A DNA stretch of 64,000 nucleotides from Trichobilharzia regenti (GCA_944472135.2 OX235265.1:94148984-94212983), one strand, 5' to 3'; shown: positions 10,576 to 21,540, counted from the stretch's first letter. A program made the numbers and translations. Notes: a model not told the origin generated them from the letters alone.

Positions 10576-11353
10576 CCAATATTTACGTGGTGTCCCAGTG
10601 GACCACATAGTTAACGTCGTTGTCGATAGGCATTTGACTTCGTGCAATAAATTTGCTAAAAGGATTTTGTCTGACTTGGAGCATCCGCTTTACCCTCAGC
10701 TTTCACCTTGCATCTCCTCAGGTAGAACAAGGAGTAACTTCAGAAAACTGTATGCTCGCACGTCTAAGTATAAGAAGTCTATGATACCATACTGGGCATG
10801 TATTTTATGTGATGAAAATAGTGTCAGGCAAGAATTAACTAACCTTCTTTCATCTAGTAAATAAACAATTTCCTCCATCCATCCTTACATACCTTCAAGT
10901 TTTACTCTTATTACTTCTATTATATTTATGGTCCTGTTAATTCTCTGTTTTACTCTCATAATTGCAAACACCAACTTATCTCCATGACGGCTGTAATCTA
11001 TGTTTTTTCCTTCACCATATCATGTAGAAAGAACATTATATTCAATATTTTTAAACATGTTAGGATTTCTATACCACATTGACAATACTGTGTGGCACAA
11101 GCCAACGGCAATTTTCACTTGTATTCTTATTATTATTACCCTAGCTGTTATCATTATTATTGCTATTTCCATTTTATATGCTGCATGTTTTTGACACCAC
11201 CTCTATTGTAAATGTGGAAGATTTTCTGTGTGATTAATTTTTACTTATAATTTGAGGAAATTAGATGCAATATTGTGATTAATGCTGAAAATTCCATTCT
11301 GTATCACAAGTACTGTTTTTGGAATAAAGTAAATTATTATTATTATTATTATT
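10576..11353 (+). mobile_element. LINE 3' end inserted in a PLE relic
   Basis: Bases 10598-10864 encode the C-terminal tail of a non-LTR ORF: RHLTSCNKFAKRIL, then LYARTSKYKKSMIPYWA and a final LTNLLSS before the stop. About 490 bases of 3' UTR follow, ending ggaataaagtaaatt and an (ATT)n run at about 11335-11353. The 5' end is truncated. Flanks show an approximate 6-9 base duplication (atatttatg at 10567-10575, aattttatg at 11355-11363). Confidence 0.65.
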
Positions 11354-11363
11354 AAATTTTATG

Positions 11364-11830
11364 TAATAACTGTATCAGACATTACATTGACCAAGTGGGT
11401 GTCCCCTTCTATCAGAATCCAAGAACACAAATTAGTTGTAAAAAGACACGTTATGTATTCTTTCATATCAATCCATGCATATAACTTATGGACACCAATT
11501 TGCTTGGGATATTGTCAAAATTCTAAATAAGGGAAACATCAGCATTGCCAGAGAATTCCTAGAAGCTTGGTTGGTACTCAAGTGAATCGATCAGCGATTA
11601 ATAAACATGTTAATCTATAGACCAAATCTACCAACTAATAAAAAGAAGGTACAAATCCCATGTCAATAAAAATGATCAGCGCAGATGTAAATCGACTACT
11701 AGTCGTGAATATGGTAACCAGAGGATGCAATTCTATCATTCAAGGAGAATTTATATCAGTTCATTGTATGCTGAAACTTCGGCTGAAGATATCGTGCAGA
11801 AGGACGACAAAAGTTCTGGAATTAAATTAA
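11364..11830 (+). pseudogene. PLE GIY-YIG endonuclease relic (downstream half)
   Basis: Encodes NCIRHYIDQVGVP near 11366, RIQEHKLVVKRHV after a frame change, then HQFAWDIVKIL and AREFLEAW. This is the usual C-terminal order of GIY-YIG PLEs. The 3' noncoding part includes ctgaagatatcg and ggacgacaaaag (11768-11812). Together with 9990-10575 it is one interrupted element. Confidence 0.65.
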
Positions 11831-12719
11831 CCAGCTCAAAGAGAACACAACTAATTGCAAATCATCCATCTGAGCTACAAATATTCTCTTTCATTTCAAG
11901 AAAGAAAACATTTATACAACAAATAGTATTTTTTGAAAATCGACAAAGCGATTCTCTAAAAAATATATGCTTCTCAACATCGATGAAAAAAAAAAGAAAG
12001 ATTTGTCTATAACATCATTTTCGTGTCATGCAGTTACTGTTGTGCTGGCTAAACTTTTATTGTGCAAAATACATCTACTTTTCTCCGCTTCTCTTTTTGC
12101 TTTAATCTCCCATAATATCGTTGGTTTGAAATAAGAACTCACGCAAATTGTTAATTAGCTTTCAGCCTACCTACCACTGTGTAATTCAAGACGACAATGG
12201 ATAAAGAAAAAATGTACTAGAGTAGGATTGAGTTTTTTTCATTTAGAGAGTGATGCAGGTTGGATCACACGATACATTGTTGATGAATACATTTTTATTC
12301 ACCTGAAGATTCGACACAGAGATTAAACAAAATTCTGTAAGAAAATACAGTGAAAATTGTTCATTATGTGGAAGCATAATTTCTAGAACAAAACTGATAT
12401 TATTATTATTTTTACCTGAATGAAAAAACTATAATAAAGGCTTTTTTGCATTTCCCAATAAATGAGAAGCAAAACGATATTGTTTTTACTGACGTTTCGC
12501 TATTTAATGCTGCTGCTAATAGCTTTCTCAAGTATTATTAAACCGGAATTTACAATATCTTAGTATATATATACGTCGCTTTTTGCCCTTTTTTCTGTGA
12601 ACTGTTTCCTTTGTTGATGTTGTTCTCATTGTTTGTCCGTTATTTTCTGATTTTGAGGGGAGCAACCCAAAAAGTTGCTTCTCTCTAAACTTTTACTTAA
12701 TGTAATCATTCTTTTCTCA
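11831..12719. other. No gene seen; 5' flank of the RTE element
   Basis: AT-rich. A short ORF at 11725-12012 has no recognisable domain and overlaps PLE 3' sequence. The sequence just before the RTE, ttcttttctcag (12709-12720), resembles a 3' splice acceptor. Confidence 0.35.
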
Positions 12720-15700
12720 GGCGTGAGGCTAGCAACCCCACCCTGTAAACAAAATTGCTACAGAACCTTCAGCAAAATGAACCTCTTTGCACCAAAAGAA
12801 AAAGTCTGTGTAGGAACATGGAACGTCCGAACTATGTACGAGACTGGAAAAGCTGCCCAGATCGCCAACGAGATGAAAAGATACGGAATACAAGTGCTGG
12901 GAATATGTGAGAGCAGATGGAATGGGAGTGGACTCACCAAATTGTCAACAGGTGAGTCAGTGATCTACTCCGGTCACCCAGAAGATAACCACACGCACAC
13001 CGAGGGCGTGGCTATCATGATGTCACCAACGGCAACGAAAGCCCTGATACAATGGGAGGCGATTTCGTCCAGGATAATGACCGCCAGGTTCAACTCCAAA
13101 GGAAGGAAAGTGTCAATCATACAATGTTATGCACCCACAAACAACGCAGACCTCGAGAAGAAAGAAGAATTCTACAGGCAACTACAGGCAACAATGGACA
13201 ATACTCCAGCTGGCGACATGAAAATACTAATGGGAGACATGAACGCCAAACTGGGACCAGACAATACGGGAAGGGAACTCATCATGGGTAGAGAAGCTCT
13301 AGGAGAAATGAATGAAAACGGAGAACTCTTCGCCGACTTCTGCGCCTTCAACGAACTGGTGATTGGTGGCAGTGTATACAAGCACAAAGATATCCACAAG
13401 GCTACATGGGTGTCACCAGACGGGCAAACCAAAAACCAAATCGACTTCATCTCAATCTCAAGGAAGTGGAGGCGCAGCCTACTGGACACAAAAGCAAGAA
13501 GAGGAGCAGACGTTGGCTCAGACCACTATCTCGTACAAGGGACAATCCAAATCAAATTAAAAGCTTTCAGAGAAGGAGGAGCTGCAGATAGACCACAAGC
13601 CAAGTTCAACACTCAAAAGCTGAAGGACCAGGCTACAAAGGACATCTTCATTGCAAGCATAAAGGACAAAGCCGAGACACAAATCAACACTAGCGAAGAG
13701 GTCGGCGTTGAAAAGCACTGGAACAACTTGAAAACGGTGTGGAGCCAAACCTGCATAGAAATTCTAGGCAGAAAAAAGAGACAGGACAAACAGTGGCTCA
13801 CTACGGACACTTGGAAACTAATAGAAGAGAGAAGGACAGTGAAGCAAAAGATTATCCAGTGCACCGACGAGCAACAAAAACAGGAGCTGAATGCAAGCTA
13901 CAATACACTGAACAAAAGAGTGAAGAAAAGTGCCAGGGAAGACAAAAGAAAATATTATGAAACCATGGCAAACGAAGCAGAACAAGCTGCAGGCAAAGGA
14001 GACCTCGCCACACTCTACCAAACAACTAGGAACCTTTCGGGCAAACGTTCGACACAGATTAAGCCAATAAAGGACGACAATGGAAAGTCAATCACCAAAG
14101 AGGTGGAACAGAGAAAGCACTGGGTTGAACACTTCAAAAGACTTCTAAATCGTCCGCCACCTACAACACGTCCAGCAATACCAACAACGGAAGCAGAACT
14201 ACCAGTGAACACTGACCCCCCGACGAAATCAGAAGTCCTGAATGCAATCAAGATGCTTAAAACTGGGAAAACACCGGGACCAGATGGAATCCCAGCAGAG
14301 GCTTTGAAAATAGACCCAGAGACAACAGCGGACTTGATGACACCACTACTGGAGAAGGTGTGGAAAGAGGGCAAAGTACCCGAGGATTGGAAGAACAGTT
14401 ACTTATTCAAACTTCCAAAGAAAGGAGACTTAAGTCAATGTAAAAACTGGCGTGGAATTATGCTTCTGTCCATTCCAAGCAAGATACTAAGTCGCATCAT
14501 CCTGGAGAGAATCAAACAAGCCCTAGATGAAAAACTTCGTCCGGAACAGGCTGGATTCAGGAGAAACAAATCATGTATTGATCAAATCGCCACTCTACGG
14601 ATCATCATTGAACAAAGCTTGGAATGGCAGTCACCTCTCTATCTCAACTTCATCGACTTTGAAAAGGCCTTCGACAGCGTCGATCGAGAGGTCATTTGGA
14701 AACTACTTCGCTACTACGGGGTCCCATCGACAATTATACACCTCATCCAACAGTTATACGACAATGCTGCATGCCAAGTAATCCACAACGGGAAACTTAC
14801 GGAAGCCTTCGAAGTGAGGACGGGAGTGAGGCAAGGCTGTCTACTATCACCAATGATCTTCCTGATTGCAATTGATTGGATAATGCGACAGACAACGGCA
14901 ACCAACGAGGGAACAGGCATAAAATGGACTGACACAAAAGACTTGGAGGATCTGGATTTCGCCGATGATATATGTCTGATTTCCCATAAACTGGAAGATA
15001 TGCAAATGAAAAGTAACAAGTTGGCAGAAGAAGCATCAAAGATAGGACTTCACGTGAACATAGATAAAACAGAGATGATGAAGATTCCTTGCCAACATCA
15101 ACAGCAACAACAGACCACAATAAGCATAAATGGGAAGAACCTGAAAGAAACAACCTCCTTCACCTACCTGGGAAGCATCGTCTCAACTACAGGCGGAACT
15201 GACGAGGACATCAAAGCCAGAATCGGAAAAGCAAGACAAGCTTTCATTACTCTCAAATCTGTGTGGAGGTCAACAGCATTCAGCATCAAAAATAAGATCC
15301 GGATTTTCAACTCCAATGTGAAGTCAGTGCTACTATACGGATCAGAGACTTGGCGAGTCATAAAGAGCATCTCAAACAAACTTCAAACCTTCATTAACAA
15401 CTGTCTCCGCTCAATACTCAAGATCAGATGGCCAGAAAAGATCAGCAACAGGGATCTCTGGGAGCGAACCAATCAGGAACCGATTGTGAAACAAATAGGC
15501 AGAAAGAAATGGAGATGGATTGGCCATACGCTGAGGAAACCATCAAGTGACATCACTAGACAAGCCCTCGAGTGGAACCCGAAAGGGAGGCGGCGAGTTG
15601 GTCGTCCAAGGGTGACTTGGAGGAGGTCATGTGAAGAGGAGATGAAAGCATGTGGGCAGACCTGGAGCAGGGTGAAAAAGTTGTCAGAAAACCGAAGTCA

Positions 15701-15772
15701 ATGGAGGTGCGCAGCTGAAGCCCTATGTTCCTCTAGGAACTAAAGGATACAATAATAATAATAATAGTATAT
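12720..15772 (+). mobile_element. RTE-clade LINE, nearly complete (SR2-like)
   Basis: Begins within the 5' leader (gcgtgaggctagcaacccc, 12721-12739), carries one long ORF and ends right after the stop with (AAT)n at 15750-15767. A 3' UTR of almost zero length and a microsatellite-like tail are typical of RTE. Comparison with 27795-27905 and 5785-6190 suggests other copies have a longer leader, so this one may be slightly 5'-truncated. No convincing target duplication was found. At least nine partial copies lie elsewhere in the window. Confidence 0.9.
12777..15743 (+). CDS. RTE ORF: APE endonuclease plus reverse transcriptase
   Basis: Makes and uses a DNA nick to copy its own RNA into the genome (target-primed reverse transcription). 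Numbering from an upstream in-frame ATG at 12675: the endonuclease runs about residues 45-290 with GTWNVRTM (47-54), the catalytic Glu in CESRW (E79), GDMNAKLG and the terminal SDH (D283, H284). The RT runs about 510-800 with GPDGIPAEALK (D537), motif A FIDFEKAFD (D661) and FADD (762-765). The C terminus has LLYGSETW and [11 protein letters not shown] start at the second ATG (12777, M35) because 12675 lies outside the element's homology and adds 34 residues not expected in RTE. The frame is open throughout with all catalytic residues present, about 988 residues, near the usual RTE length of about 1000. Confidence 0.9.
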   Translation: MNLFAPKEKVCVGTWNVRTMYETGKAAQIANEMKRYGIQVLGICESRWNGSGLTKLSTGESVIYSGHPEDNHTHTEGVAIMMSPTATKALIQWEAISSRIMTARFNSKGRKVSIIQCYAPTNNADLEKKEEFYRQLQATMDNTPAGDMKILMGDMNAKLGPDNTGRELIMGREALGEMNENGELFADFCAFNELVIGGSVYKHKDIHKATWVSPDGQTKNQIDFISISRKWRRSLLDTKARRGADVGSDHYLVQGTIQIKLKAFREGGAADRPQAKFNTQKLKDQATKDIFIASIKDKAETQINTSEEVGVEKHWNNLKTVWSQTCIEILGRKKRQDKQWLTTDTWKLIEERRTVKQKIIQCTDEQQKQELNASYNTLNKRVKKSAREDKRKYYETMANEAEQAAGKGDLATLYQTTRNLSGKRSTQIKPIKDDNGKSITKEVEQRKHWVEHFKRLLNRPPPTTRPAIPTTEAELPVNTDPPTKSEVLNAIKMLKTGKTPGPDGIPAEALKIDPETTADLMTPLLEKVWKEGKVPEDWKNSYLFKLPKKGDLSQCKNWRGIMLLSIPSKILSRIILERIKQALDEKLRPEQAGFRRNKSCIDQIATLRIIIEQSLEWQSPLYLNFIDFEKAFDSVDREVIWKLLRYYGVPSTIIHLIQQLYDNAACQVIHNGKLTEAFEVRTGVRQGCLLSPMIFLIAIDWIMRQTTATNEGTGIKWTDTKDLEDLDFADDICLISHKLEDMQMKSNKLAEEASKIGLHVNIDKTEMMKIPCQHQQQQQTTISINGKNLKETTSFTYLGSIVSTTGGTDEDIKARIGKARQAFITLKSVWRSTAFSIKNKIRIFNSNVKSVLLYGSETWRVIKSISNKLQTFINNCLRSILKIRWPEKISNRDLWERTNQEPIVKQIGRKKWRWIGHTLRKPSSDITRQALEWNPKGRRRVGRPRVTWRRSCEEEMKACGQTWSRVKKLSENRSQWRCAAEALCSSRN

Positions 15773-16129
15773 ATATAACAAAGAGTTAAGGTGTGAGAAA
15801 ATAGACTTAGGTCAAGTTAAAAGGACATATTGAAAGTCAAAATAACAATGAAGACCGTTCAAACCAAATATCAAAGGTAATAGTATATCTGTTATTATAT
15901 CAAAACAAAGTTTGCTAACTTGATCATCGTTCGTTAGTTTGGGGTCATTTTTGGTTGTCAAGTTGGTGGATTGGTAAAGATAACTAAATCAAGTGTAGAT
16001 TATTGGATTTTATCAGTGTGTATAATTATGAAAGTAGTGTGTGTTTACATGATGAACTTGCTTATCACATTTGTGTTGATTTTGCTACTTCATGAGGGAG
16101 GCGGATGTTGTAGCCAGGTCAGATTCTGT

Positions 16130-16965
16130 TTTAGTCCATCATTCCTATTCAGGCAATTTGGATTCCACTTGATATGAAGTGATTCTGATATTAGACGTTC
16201 TTTGTGGTTTCTGAAGTTTTTCTGGATTATTTCACTATTGTCAAAATCAATTTTGTGGCCTGATTCTATAGTATGTAGACCTATGGCTGATGATTTTTGA
16301 AGTTTTTTTTAGTTCAATTGGGTTTCTTGGTGGTCGAAGACATGCTCTACGGTGTTCATTTCTTCTGATTTTGATTTCTCGAGATGTTTGTCTGATATAT
16401 ATTGCATCACATTCCAAGGATTTCATTTTATAGACAATTACATAAAAAATCTTCGGTGATTTGGTATTTTATATAGGAAAGGTTGTTTTGAAGTGTGTCC
16501 GATGTTTTGAAGAAAACTCTAATGTCAAAGCTGATTGAGTACTCTTCTGATATTGTCTGACGTCTTTGCTCTATATGGAATGACGACTGTTGATGTCCAT
16601 GTTTTCGGAATGCATTTTCGGCCATACTTAATGTCTGTGTTGATTTCGTTGATGAAGTTCGTTGGGTAGTTGTTTTGCTTGAGGAGAGTTTCAGTAATGT
16701 TTGATATTTCTTCTTCTTTTTCTTGCTCATCCGTTAACATCAGAGAGTGTGCTCGTCTAAGAAGACTTGAAACATCTGAAATCTTTGCACTGATGGGGTG
16801 TGATGATTTGAAGTCTAAATATTTATTGGAGCGGGTTTTCTTCCTGAATATGGATATACTAAAATGCCAGTTTTCTCTACTCTTAACTAGGCAGTTTAGA
16901 AATATTAGTTCACCGATGTCTGATTCTGCCTGATTCCGAAGTAAACTGGATTTTGGGAGATACAC
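16130..16965 (-). pseudogene. PLE RT end and GIY-YIG endonuclease
   Basis: 16965-16525 encodes the RT C terminus and linker (FSISIFRKKTRSNKYLDF, IPYRAKTSDNIRRVL). Past that, in a shifted frame, 16440-16300 encodes VYKMKSLECDAIYIRQTSRE and RRNEHRRAC, the GIY-YIG core (the usual second Gly, in YIG, is Arg here). A further part to about 16140 matches the C-terminal DFDNSEII-like and HIKWNP-like blocks. Confidence 0.7.
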
Positions 16966-17640
16966 AGTTTATTTTCTCCAGGAATGAATTGTTTAGATCT
17001 CGTTTTAGCACTACAAATGTATCATCCACATATCCTAACCATATTTTTGGAGTGAGTATGCTTGAAAAGATATTATTTTCGAATTTATTCATGTAAATAT
17101 CGGCGACTATTGGGGAGGCTGGTGAACCCATAGCAACACCATTTGTCTGACTATATAAACTCCCTTTAAATGTAAAATAATTACTTTCTAGACAGAATTT
17201 AAGCTATTAATTATTTCACTGGTGTCCATTGGACATCTTTGTCATAGTGTTGTATCTGATTCTAGTAGACTGGAAATGATATCAAGACTTTCGGTGATAG
17301 GGATGCTAGTATATAGTGAGTCAATATCATAGCTTACCATGATGTCTTCTTTATCAGTTTCTCGGTGTTCTGTTTGGGATTTGAAATCATATGAATTTTT
17401 TCCAATATTTTGAGTATCCTTTTGTAGTGGTTGTAGTATCGAGAGTAAGTATTTAGAAAGGTTGTATGTCGGTGAGTTGGTGAAATCTATTACTGGTCTT
17501 AATGGAACTGTGGGTTTATGTATCTTTGGTTGACCGTAGAATCTTGAAGGTATATAAGATTTTGGTTTTAGTGTAAACCAGAGAGAATTTCCAGTTTCAA
17601 GTTTCATTTCTTGAAGCAGTCTGTTTGTATTTAGTTTCAT
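16910..17640 (-). pseudogene. PLE reverse transcriptase core
   Basis: Two open stretches. 17640-17242 has RFYGQPKIHKPTVPLRPV and the motif A equivalent VSYDIDSLYTSIP. 17131-16910 has MGSPASPIVADIYM and the catalytic YVDD in GYVDDTFVVL. The DNA between (17132-17241) continues the family but with a broken frame. Catalytic residues are present although the gene is not continuous. Confidence 0.75.
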
Positions 17641-18384
17641 TTAGTTGAATTCGGCGGATTTCTTCTTCTCTTCAATGAGTAAATATGGTCCTTCAGATAG
17701 TTGTTCAATCGCTTTCTTTTCATAATCCGTTCTGTTCATTATCACAGTGACGTTCCCCTTGTCGGCTTTTGTTATGACGATGCTTTTGTCTTTCTTCAAA
17801 TTTCTTATGGCTTCATATTCTTGTTTGGTGAGATTAGATGGCATGTTTCGTTGTGTCATTAATATGTGTGATATCTTTTGACGAGCAGATTGTGATTGTT
17901 CATTGGTGAGTTGTTGTAGAGCAGGTTCAATCATAGGTGCTATTTCCTGGACCGATAATGGCTTTCTAGTTATATTGAAATTCAAACCTTTCTGTAGTAA
18001 TGAGATTTCATTTTCGGTTAGTATCTTGTCTGACATGTTATGTATGGTTCTAATATTCTTCTTATCATTTGTCGATGTTTTCTTTGGTTGTTTCTTTTCT
18101 TCGAGTTTCAAGAATTTTTGTATACGTCTTCTTTTAGTGACATTATGAAAATGAGATTCTCGTTCATTGAACAATTTTTGAAAGGATTTATAGATATGAT
18201 TTGTAAAAAGTAATGTTAAGCAGTCATCTATATTCTTGATTCTCATTAGATAAGGTTCAAGTTTGATGTTGCATATATGTATGTACATGTATATGACAAA
18301 ACTATTGAAATGATCATCTCCAATCAAACCTTTCACTGGACCACAACAAACTGTCCAAGGAATATAAGGATGAAACTTGGTCAA
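17641..18384 (-). pseudogene. PLE N-terminal and early RT region
   Basis: A 247-residue open stretch. The first half is basic and poorly conserved. The second half has the PLE signature KKDKSIVITKADKGNVTVIM and NRTDYEKKA, which precede RT motif 1. It ends at a stop directly before the next open stretch (17640), which continues the same protein, so a nonsense change separates them. Confidence 0.75.
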
Positions 18385-18419
18385 TGTGCTAGAGTAGATA
18401 TTTGAATAGAATCACTATA

Positions 18420-18610
18420 AGATAAAGTACATTCTGAAATAATATGTGTTATCAGTCGTCCTTCTCTATCTCCACCTATCTATATTCCTTTTTGGAATTT
18501 TGACTCTCTCCCACGCACCCTATTGTGTGGTTACATGTTAATGCATGCAGAACAATGGAAAGCTGAGCACTATAAATTACTCACCTTCGTGAGATCAGTC
18601 ATTCTAACCT
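18420..18610 (+). repeat. Fragment of the foldback family interior
   Basis: Matches the middle of the foldback units at 43860-43990 and 62650-62800: tctccacctat, gactctctcccac, ctattgtgtggtt and a following cttcgtgagatc-like stretch. Both terminal repeats are missing except a short gtacattctgaaataat edge. Confidence 0.55.
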
Positions 18611-18699
18611 CAGCTAGATTCTTATGTTCTGAAAGGCAATCTCACTACTCCTGATCTATTAGTTTGGCTTATGTAGTTGACCTGACTCATAGTCATTGC

Positions 18700-20050
18700 A
18701 AGATATTTTGTAAATCTTATTATTTTGTTTAATAGGGTCAACCGACAAGGTCATATGGCCTACACAGCTTGTCTCTACCTGAGTCAGGTTGTAGGTTTGA
18801 ATGCCACTCTAATTCCTGATATAAGTATAAAAGTTGGGCACTGTGGTAGAGCATAACTCCATTATGGATAAGATTTTATTTCGATAAATCACACTCAGTG
18901 TTTTACAGTTATGTTAACTGATGACCACGTTTCGAACACAAACGTTTACTGCTCATAATCATATCAAGTAACACACACAACTTTTTTCTTTCATTTATAT
19001 ACATGTGTGGAATGGATTAGATATTGGATTAAAAATCAATGTGAGATAATGTCCATTCCGAAATAATAGTATGAGTGTTATTGACCCATTACCCTGAAAG
19101 TACAAGTAATTTAGAAAAATGCCCGGCTATTGCACTTCAGGCATTAACAAAAATCCACACAATAGGGTTAAAATTCTAACAAGTAATATAAGTAGGTGGA
19201 GAGAGAGGTTGATTACTGAATCCTGACTGGTTCATTAAGTCTATACCCAACACAACACATGCAACAGAAATGACTCAATGCAAATACCAGAAATATGGAA
19301 GATATTATTACCACCAGTCAGTCAAATTAGAGGAGGATAATAAATAATCTCAAAATTCTATTTCAATTCAAATACATCAAAACATTCTAGCAAGTAACGT
19401 ATTATGACTATAAAACAACACTCATATGAAACATTCGTATTTCCCATATAATTGTAGTGGGTCAATAACACTCGCACTATTACTTCGGAATGGACATTAT
19501 CTCACACTGGTTTTTAATCCAATATCTAATCTATTCCACACATGTATATAAATGAAAGAAAAAAGTTGTGTGAGTTACTTGATATGATTATGAGCAGTAA
19601 ACGTTTGTGTTCGAAACGTGGTCATCAGTTAATATAACTGTACAACACTGTGTGTGATTTATCGAAATAAAATCTTATCCATAATTGAGTTACACTCTAA
19701 TTCCTGCTTCATTTAGAATCCTACGTAGGGCATCAGATGCCACGTACGTATATCGTAGAACCGTAGATGCTTTATATTCTCTCTTTATTATGTTATCGTT
19801 ATTGGTTTCACCTTTATTTTTATTTTGCTTTTGACTCTTAGTGATCTTCTTAATGAATTGTATAGAATAGTTATTTAGCATCAGCACTTCTTGTATCTGT
19901 GTCATTTCATCGTTTGTTTTTTGTTGTACCACTTATTGCCATTGCTCGGTTTGTTAGACACTCAACTAAGCCTGTCTTCACAGATAACGGTTAAGATGAG
20001 TTGAAGAATAAATATCTATTTGAATGAGTTGGCTTTTTATAAACGCTAGT
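18700..20050 (-). pseudogene. PLE relic interrupted by a foldback element
   Basis: The - strand stretch 19932-19690 encodes IQEVLMLNNYSIQFIKKI and ASDALRRILNEAGIRV, the linker before a PLE GIY-YIG domain. The next part (AFKPTT) is at 18818-18790, on the other side of an 874-base insertion. An uninterrupted relative of the junction lies at 46430-46480. Confidence 0.65.
18819..19692. mobile_element. Foldback (long terminal inverted repeat) element with 14-bp target duplication
   Basis: Flanked by the direct repeat cactctaattcctg at 18805-18818 and 19693-19706. Inside, 18852-19090 and 19455-19692 are inverted copies of about 240 bases around a 365-base centre. The left end carries about 35 extra bases not matched on the right. 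There is no ORF. Length and terminal repeats fit a non-autonomous foldback or MITE-like element, but a 14-base duplication is long for most cut-and-paste families, and the mobiliser is unknown. Confidence 0.8.
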
Positions 20051-20149
20051 GTTCAGTTTACCTACTCCTAATCGTTTTATTTTACAATCTAAGAAATTAT
20101 ATATTTCCTATACAACATCTTATTTCCTATCCGATTGCGTTTATTGATA

Positions 20150-20395
20150 ACTTCTTCTTTCTTTTTTCCTTCACGTTCCCAGTGGAACATAGGGCTTCAG
20201 GCTAGTGGCTTGAAGTTTCTGTAGCAGTGTGTTTATTTTACAGGATGGGATTGCTAGCCTCATGCCCAACCTTTCCTCTTTACCAGCATTATTTCTGGCT
20301 TAGCGAGGTAAAGGAGTGCGTCAGCCGGGAATCGAACCCCAGACCATCTGCATGGTCGGCGAGCGTCCTAACCGCTATACCACCGACGCTTTATT
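20150..20395 (-). mobile_element. SINE-A copy
   Basis: Complete on the - strand: tRNA-like head with B box gggttcgattcccgg near 20320-20340, body with gcatgaggctagcaatccc, and tail cctatgttccactgggaac next to an A-rich end at about 20160. Confidence 0.8.
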
Positions 20396-20399
20396 GATA

Positions 20400-20625
20400 A
20401 CACTAATATTATTTCCGAATGTACTTTATCTTAAATTAATTTTACTCAAATGTCTAATCACCAATTTTTACTCATGTATATAAATGAAGCAAGAAAGTGA
20501 GTTGTGTGAGTAGTGCCTTGATATGATTATGAATGGCAATAAATTGTGCACGAAACGTTGTCATCAGTAAATATTGCTGTACAACTTCATGTGATTATAT
20601 CAAAAACATATCTTTAATGACGTGC
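20400..20625. repeat. Foldback family terminal repeat
   Basis: A single right-hand type terminal repeat, similar to 19456-19692 (tatataaatgaagcaag, cgttgtcatcagtaa, tgtgattatatcaaaa). No partner arm seen nearby. Confidence 0.6.
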
Positions 20626-20744
20626 TCAAGAAATAATTAATGAAAACAAATCAACTTGTGTTGATATTCAACCGAGTAAACTTATTGCGCAATAGAAATG
20701 AAAATATCCCAGTATTGATTTTGTAGGGATTTTGTTTGATTAGG

Positions 20745-20965
20745 TTGGGGGATTTCATCATGAGTTGAAATCCGTTTGAGAATCATTTGAAAACCAGCTG
20801 CGGGTACTCGACATCTCTTTCGTCAGCCTAGTTTGGGAATCTTCATCAGTGCGCACCACCACAGAGGGTTCGAACCCAGGACTTTCTTGTTACAGGGCTA
20901 GAGGACTCGTAGACCATCAAGTCGCTGGGACCCGATCAAATAACCAGCCTATGAATTCTAACTTC
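20745..20965 (-). mobile_element. SINE-2 copy
   Basis: On the - strand: tRNA-like head ending in B box gggttcgaaccctc, then gcactgatgaagattccc, aactaggctgacgaaaga and the 3' block agctcatgatgaaatccc. The hammerhead-like core CTGATGA is intact but has the 3-base insert seen in most SINE-2 copies. Confidence 0.7.
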
Positions 20966-21361
20966 TGGTAGAAGTTGAATCGAGTTCCAGGGCTTAATGG
21001 TCTTCAACCTTGCCTTTTTTTAACCAAAAAGGTACTGACGAAACGCCTGTAGAGGACTTCCAGGATTTCCGCTGATTCTGTAACCGATGTCAGCTCATGA
21101 AAAATCCTCCACAGAATAAAAGATATACTATGAAAGAACTATCCGGCCAACAAACCGTTTCTCCTTTATAAAACAACCTATTCATTTCTACAGGACGAAC
21201 TAGCCGGATTTTCAGTCCGTGGGAATTCCAAGTGTGTTTATCAATCCACATGTTCGTATGAAGAACAGATAGACAGCTATTTACGAGGATTGCTAAACAT
21301 GTGTTCAAGAGTCTATGTCTTAGAGGTCCAGCATCACTTAATAACTCGGCATCTATTTGAT

Positions 21362-21540
21362 ACACGTACGTCGGTGGCACAGTGTTTAGGACCTTCACCA
21401 ACCATGCACATGGTCCGAGGTTCGATCCCCTGCTGATATCAGTAGTCGGCCTGCAAAATTTGGGCTGCCAATATCCATGCTGAAAATTCCATACTTTTAC
21501 CAAAAATACAGTATGGAATCAAGCTGTAATTAAAAAACAC
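21362..21540 (+). mobile_element. SINE-B copy
   Basis: tRNA-like head (gtcggtggcacagtg, B box ggttcgatcccctg), then ccatgctgaaaattccatac and tggaatcaagctgtaatt with an A-rich end. Confidence 0.8.

Larger units (their letters stand above)
16130..18400 (-). mobile_element. Penelope-like element, full coding span but broken
   Basis: On the - strand from 18384 to 16130 there is an N-terminal region, RT and GIY-YIG endonuclease in the usual PLE order, spread over several frames. The 3' noncoding part probably continues toward 15770. It abuts the RTE tail region head-on. It belongs to a different PLE lineage from the copies at 34509 and 40407, judging by its endonuclease (DAIYIRQTSR). Confidence 0.8.

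Noticed and set aside
11000..11194. 64-residue hydrophobic ORF
   Set aside because: It lies in the 3' UTR of a LINE between the ORF end and the (ATT)n tail, and is AT-driven.
12675..12776. RTE start at the ATG at 12675
   Set aside because: Bases before 12720 are not part of the element's homology, and 12721-12776 is leader sequence shared with SINE-A. The ATG at 12777 directly precedes the endonuclease.
13172..15379. Open stretches on the - strand and other frames inside the RTE
   Set aside because: Shadows of the intact sense ORF with no domain of their own. The same applies to 58223-58861 (+).
19600..19640. Hammerhead-like words (gaaacgtggtcatcag) in the foldback terminal repeats
   Set aside because: GAAA and a GUC-like site are present in many copies, but no contiguous CTGATGA-type core lies at the right place on the same strand. 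CTGATGA itself is on the opposite strand.
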